Part shown: positions 16,401 through 18,192 of the stretch, one piece after another
How the letters are laid out: every line of letters starts with the position of its first letter
How positions within the stretch are numbered: position 1 is the stretch's first letter
Source: Rickettsiales bacterium
GTDB taxonomy: Bacteria > Pseudomonadota > Alphaproteobacteria > TMED127
Direction: 5' to 3'
Length of the DNA stretch: 18,192 bases
Assembly (NCBI GenBank): GCA_002690875.1
Contig: NZGH01000026.1
Span: 1-18,192, forward strand
Program-made: the position numbers and the translations under genes
Notes under the pieces: model-generated
Seen by the model: the letters and a program-made list of their open reading frames with translations, nothing else
Database searches by the model: none
Told to the model about the DNA's origin: nothing

Positions 16401-16455
16401 TTTTCTCACCCTTTTCATCACTCCATTTTTTTTTAAAATTATAGATAGAGATTAA
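13438..16455 (+). CDS. RND multidrug-type efflux pump, HAE1-like inner-membrane subunit
   Basis: This 1005-residue protein has the classic RND plan: helix 1 near residues 11-29, a periplasmic porter domain containing IYPGAASNIVETKITEIIE and SRDGRSKVTIEF, helices 2-6 about 335-500, helix 7 about 520-540, a second porter domain, and helices 8-12 to the end. Proton-relay residues are present: the Asp pair D401/D402 in GLVIDDSIVMLEN and K914 in GISAKNGILIVEFA. This is a hydrophobe/amphiphile-type (HAE1) rather than a heavy-metal pump, which would carry a different helix-4 signature. Substrate is unknown. It shares ATGA with the adaptor gene. Its TAA is only six T residues away from the stop of the convergent fhcA gene. 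Confidence 0.95.
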   Translation: MNISEFFIKKPVFCTVLISFIILIGLLSLNKIPLRQFPDIERSEITIDTIYPGAASNIVETKITEIIEAQISGIDGIESISSVSRDGRSKVTIEFIAEKDINEAANDVRDAVSRILENLPKDSESPEISKIDSDGNAVMWLNLTSDDITQLELTDYAERYLVDRLSVIPGVAKVRISGGKKKSLRIWLNPNLLSKYKISVLDIEKKINEENIEVPAGRLESKFRDFTVKLDSDYKTVEDFQNLVVKKGDDFSFVKLGDVAKIEIGPEETRQLFRGNGEEMIGLGILKQTEANLIKVTDGVKNEFIKIKNELPSNIKIYQSYDTSLFVSEALKEVIFTLCFAIILVTMIILIFLRNITTTIIPFLTVPISILSTFIFLNFFGYTLNLITLLALVLCTGLVIDDSIVMLENIYKKVESGLSKIQASIQGSKEVVFAIISTSIVLICIFIPIIFIEGDTAKLFKELAVTVIGAIFFSTIISLTLTPMLCSKLLNVRVTKNSKNKFEDFYISFLKFILEKKIIFITFIILIIFSTIYIFQKVSKELSPREDRGAFFMLLESPEGSTYQNTVNQMLKIEKKLMKFNENKEAKRILLRVPRSFSGTENFSDGIGIIVLEHWEKRRNIWKIIEEIKKISSEITDSRIIIFPPRGLGQRRSGSQLQFVISGDTYENINKNMQIALDEVKKNDNFLFARIDYKKNRPQIDIKIDKDKVSDLGISNLEIGRTLEVLLAGRKVNTYIENGEEYYVILQSVKEQRTNSSDIGSFEVKTPDGKFVRLENLLKFKEITEAKELNRYNKMRSITLSAGLKKGYSLGKAIDFLENISKTKLDSSLKIDFKGQSKEYKKSSKQFVFLFIVSLIFVYLILCAQFESFKYPLIIILSVPLTLIFPLLALLIFKNSLNIFSQIGIIILMGISAKNGILIVEFARQLKSIGKKSYESLITACKIRFRPIIMTGISTVVGVVPLVIGSGAGFESRLTIGIVLISGIIFSIFLTLFITPFFFKIIDRD

Positions 16456-16461
16456 TTTTTT

Positions 16462-18102
16462 TTAGTGATTTTTAAAATTGTCAACTTTGAAAAAATCTTG
16501 GTCTACACGAAACTGTTCTAAGTCAAGTGAGTAATATCCTTTAATCCATTTATCAACTTCTTTTAGTATGGATTTTTCATAGGTGGTTTTTATACATTGT
16601 GTAGTAGTTTTTTTATGTTTTAAAACTTTTCCGTTTCTAACTACCTCATCACCATCTTTAAAAACATAACTAGCTTCTTTGAACATTTTATCAATCGTTT
16701 TCTTTGGATCATAGATTGATATGTCCGCTATACAACCCTCCTTTAATGATCCTCTATCTTTGAGACCTAAAATTTCAGCTGGTGATGCCCTTGTCATTAT
16801 TGCTATATCGTACATAGAGTAAGTTCTTTTTAAATCCTTTAAATAAGAAATATCTAATGAGTCTTTGTTAATACTATCTATTTTTTGTAATCTATATTCA
16901 TAATCCATAAGAAGCCTAAACAGTTCAGGATAACTTGTAAATGGTGCACCATTTGGGTGGTCTGTTGTAAAAAAAACACGTGAGGGATCCTTTACAAGTA
17001 AAAAAATCTCTAATCCAATCAACCATTGCAAAGCATTTACAAAGTTTTTTTCTTTGTAGTGATAAGGTACAATACCCCCTCCTCCATCTTCAACTTCAGA
17101 AATTATCCATTTTTTGGGATTTGCATTTTTTCTAGCACTAAACTGTCTCATAATATCAGATGAAATTGTTACTGTTGGGTTAAACATTACCTGACCAACA
17201 TCAATTGTAATATTTTGATTTGAATTTACAGCCTCAGCTAAATCAAGTGAGCCTGAAGAAAAACCTTTTTTCCCTTTTTTACCATAAGCATAAAATTGTA
17301 CATGTGCTAAATGCATTCTTCTTCCTTCTGCAGAGTTAATTGTATCAACAATAGTTTCAATATTTCCGGGTACACCAAGATTATTACAATGGACATGAAG
17401 TGGATGTTTAATTTTAAGTTCCTCATTAGCAATGTTTAAAGTTTTTAAAATTTCTCTGGAAGAGACCCCATATGAAGGCACAACATCATCTAAATTAAAT
17501 ACTTCTCCACCGTTTTTAAAAAATTCTGATCCACCTGCATTTATAACTTTTAATCCAATACATTTTGTCGATTCTAAAGTGTAAGCAACATAATCATTCA
17601 CAAAGTTTTGACCTCTTTTTTTGTAAAGACTTTCAAGTAAAAATGAGTCGTTTCCTAGAATTGCTAAACCAGCTTTATCAATCATGGGTATTCTTTCTAA
17701 CTCTAGGTGAGCTAGAAAAGAATTAATTGGAAGAATTGCAGGCTCAACCACTGTTGTGAAACCCATTTCTATGTATCTGTAACCAGTACCATCGGCAGTC
17801 CACCTAGAATTAAACCCAGGTAAGTTTTTTTTTCTATTAAGGGTATTTTCAACAAATTTTGAATGTATCTCTGGTGAAAGTAATCTTGCATTATTAACAT
17901 TTCCACCTGCAATATGTGAATGAATGTCAATAGCACCAGCCATTACAATCATTCCTTCAACATCATAAGTAGTCTCGAATTCAACAACTTCAGAGGGAGA
18001 AGGTCTCACTATCTGACCATCTTTTACAAATAAATCTTGTTTTTTATTATCTAGTTTTTGAGTAGGGTCAAAAACTCTACCATTTATAATTTTAAATTTC
18101 AC
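16462..18102 (-). CDS. fhcA: Formylmethanofuran dehydrogenase-type subunit A (formyltransferase/hydrolase complex)
   Basis: This 546-residue amidohydrolase-fold protein matches FhcA of methylotrophic bacteria, homologous to archaeal FwdA/FmdA. In methylotrophs the Fhc complex takes the formyl group from formyl-tetrahydromethanopterin to formate via a methanofuran-like carrier, in the cytoplasmic formaldehyde-oxidation pathway. Likely metal ligands are IDIHSHIAGGNVN (H61, H63), GLKVINAGG (K185, probably the carboxylated lysine by analogy), HVHCNNLG (H236, H238), HLAHVQF (H264, H267) and FTTDHPNG (D381). I chose the GTG at 18100-18102: it has GGAAG six bases upstream, and the protein begins KFKIINGRVFDP as expected for the fold. 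An ATG 20 codons upstream adds a hydrophobic stretch unlike a cytoplasmic enzyme and would lie before the likely promoter. The usual partners fhcB, fhcC and fhcD are not in the window. Confidence 0.92.
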   Translation of the reverse strand: MKFKIINGRVFDPTQKLDNKKQDLFVKDGQIVRPSPSEVVEFETTYDVEGMIVMAGAIDIHSHIAGGNVNNARLLSPEIHSKFVENTLNRKKNLPGFNSRWTADGTGYRYIEMGFTTVVEPAILPINSFLAHLELERIPMIDKAGLAILGNDSFLLESLYKKRGQNFVNDYVAYTLESTKCIGLKVINAGGSEFFKNGGEVFNLDDVVPSYGVSSREILKTLNIANEELKIKHPLHVHCNNLGVPGNIETIVDTINSAEGRRMHLAHVQFYAYGKKGKKGFSSGSLDLAEAVNSNQNITIDVGQVMFNPTVTISSDIMRQFSARKNANPKKWIISEVEDGGGGIVPYHYKEKNFVNALQWLIGLEIFLLVKDPSRVFFTTDHPNGAPFTSYPELFRLLMDYEYRLQKIDSINKDSLDISYLKDLKRTYSMYDIAIMTRASPAEILGLKDRGSLKEGCIADISIYDPKKTIDKMFKEASYVFKDGDEVVRNGKVLKHKKTTTQCIKTTYEKSILKEVDKWIKGYYSLDLEQFRVDQDFFKVDNFKNH

Positions 18103-18108
18103 TTTGCA

Positions 18109-18113
18109 CTTCC
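18109..18113 (-). promoter_or_regulatory. Shine-Dalgarno deciding the fhcA GTG start
   Basis: On the minus strand GGAAG stands six bases before the GTG at 18100-18102. This is one of the best ribosome-binding sites in the window and is the main reason to prefer GTG over the ATG at 18162. Confidence 0.65.
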
Positions 18114-18128
18114 AACTAAAGAATATTA

Positions 18129-18157
18129 AGTATATAACTTTAAATTTAACTAAATAA
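18129..18157 (-). promoter_or_regulatory. Possible fhcA promoter
   Basis: On the minus strand TATACT (18134-18129) resembles a -10 box, and TTATTT (18157-18152) stands 17 bases before it as a weak -35. Transcription would start near 18122, about 20 bases before the GTG, leaving room for the Shine-Dalgarno. The -35 match is poor and the region is AT-rich, so this is tentative. Confidence 0.3.
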
Positions 18158-18192
18158 TACAAATATATATAATATTAATATAAGGTTGTTTA

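Noticed and set aside
18103..18162. An upstream ATG extending fhcA by 20 codons
   Set aside because: The extension is a hydrophobic stretch not expected for this cytoplasmic enzyme, it has no better ribosome-binding site, and the GTG has GGAAG at ideal spacing.

Overview
The window is very AT-rich chromosomal DNA from a bacterium with a compact genome: genes abut or overlap, there are few intergenic gaps, and I see no mobile elements, rRNA or tRNA genes. The gene content points to a free-living, probably marine, methylotrophic proteobacterium. C1 markers are an MxaD-type periplasmic protein, a YVTN beta-propeller protein of the kind found beside PQQ alcohol dehydrogenases, and the formylmethanofuran dehydrogenase-type subunit FhcA of the tetrahydromethanopterin formaldehyde pathway. 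The Rickettsia-17-kDa-type lipoprotein, the class I aldolase and an HpnN-like transporter make an alphaproteobacterium my preferred guess. This is inference from gene families, not a phylogenetic result.

Layout. The left edge (1-341, +) holds the C-terminal end of a spore-photoproduct-lyase/photolyase-like radical SAM protein, whose stop codon overlaps that of a convergent small secreted protein (338-718, -). After a 111-bp divergent gap comes a + strand DNA-metabolism pair, a PD-(D/E)XK-family protein with an apparently altered catalytic motif (830-1579) overlapping a phage-type ATP-dependent DNA ligase (1572-2891). A glycine-zipper lipoprotein (2904-3374) follows. A large MMPL/RND transporter, HpnN-like, runs in the opposite direction (3367-5856, -).

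From 5930 to 16455 nine + strand genes lie almost end to end: an unrecognised 68-aa protein, mxaD, the beta-propeller gene, transketolase, phosphoglycerate kinase, class I fructose-bisphosphate aldolase, ribulose-phosphate 3-epimerase, an RND membrane-fusion protein and an RND inner-membrane pump. Most junctions are overlaps (17 bp, GTGA, ATGA three times) or gaps of 14 bp or less, so the run is probably one transcription unit. It would connect periplasmic methanol oxidation accessories, sugar-phosphate rearrangement (shared by the Calvin-Benson-Bassham and ribulose-monophosphate cycles) and an efflux system. No gapdh gene lies between tkt and pgk, the place where many proteobacterial clusters carry one.

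The right end (16462-18102, -) is fhcA, convergent with the pump gene. It is best read from a GTG codon with a good Shine-Dalgarno sequence. Its usual partners fhcB, fhcC and fhcD are not in the window.

The most interesting points are the C1/sugar-phosphate/efflux gene run with its unknown 68-aa leader gene, the overlapping nuclease-like/ligase pair with the altered nuclease motif, and the isolated fhcA. I found no clearly new defence system, CRISPR array or mobile island.
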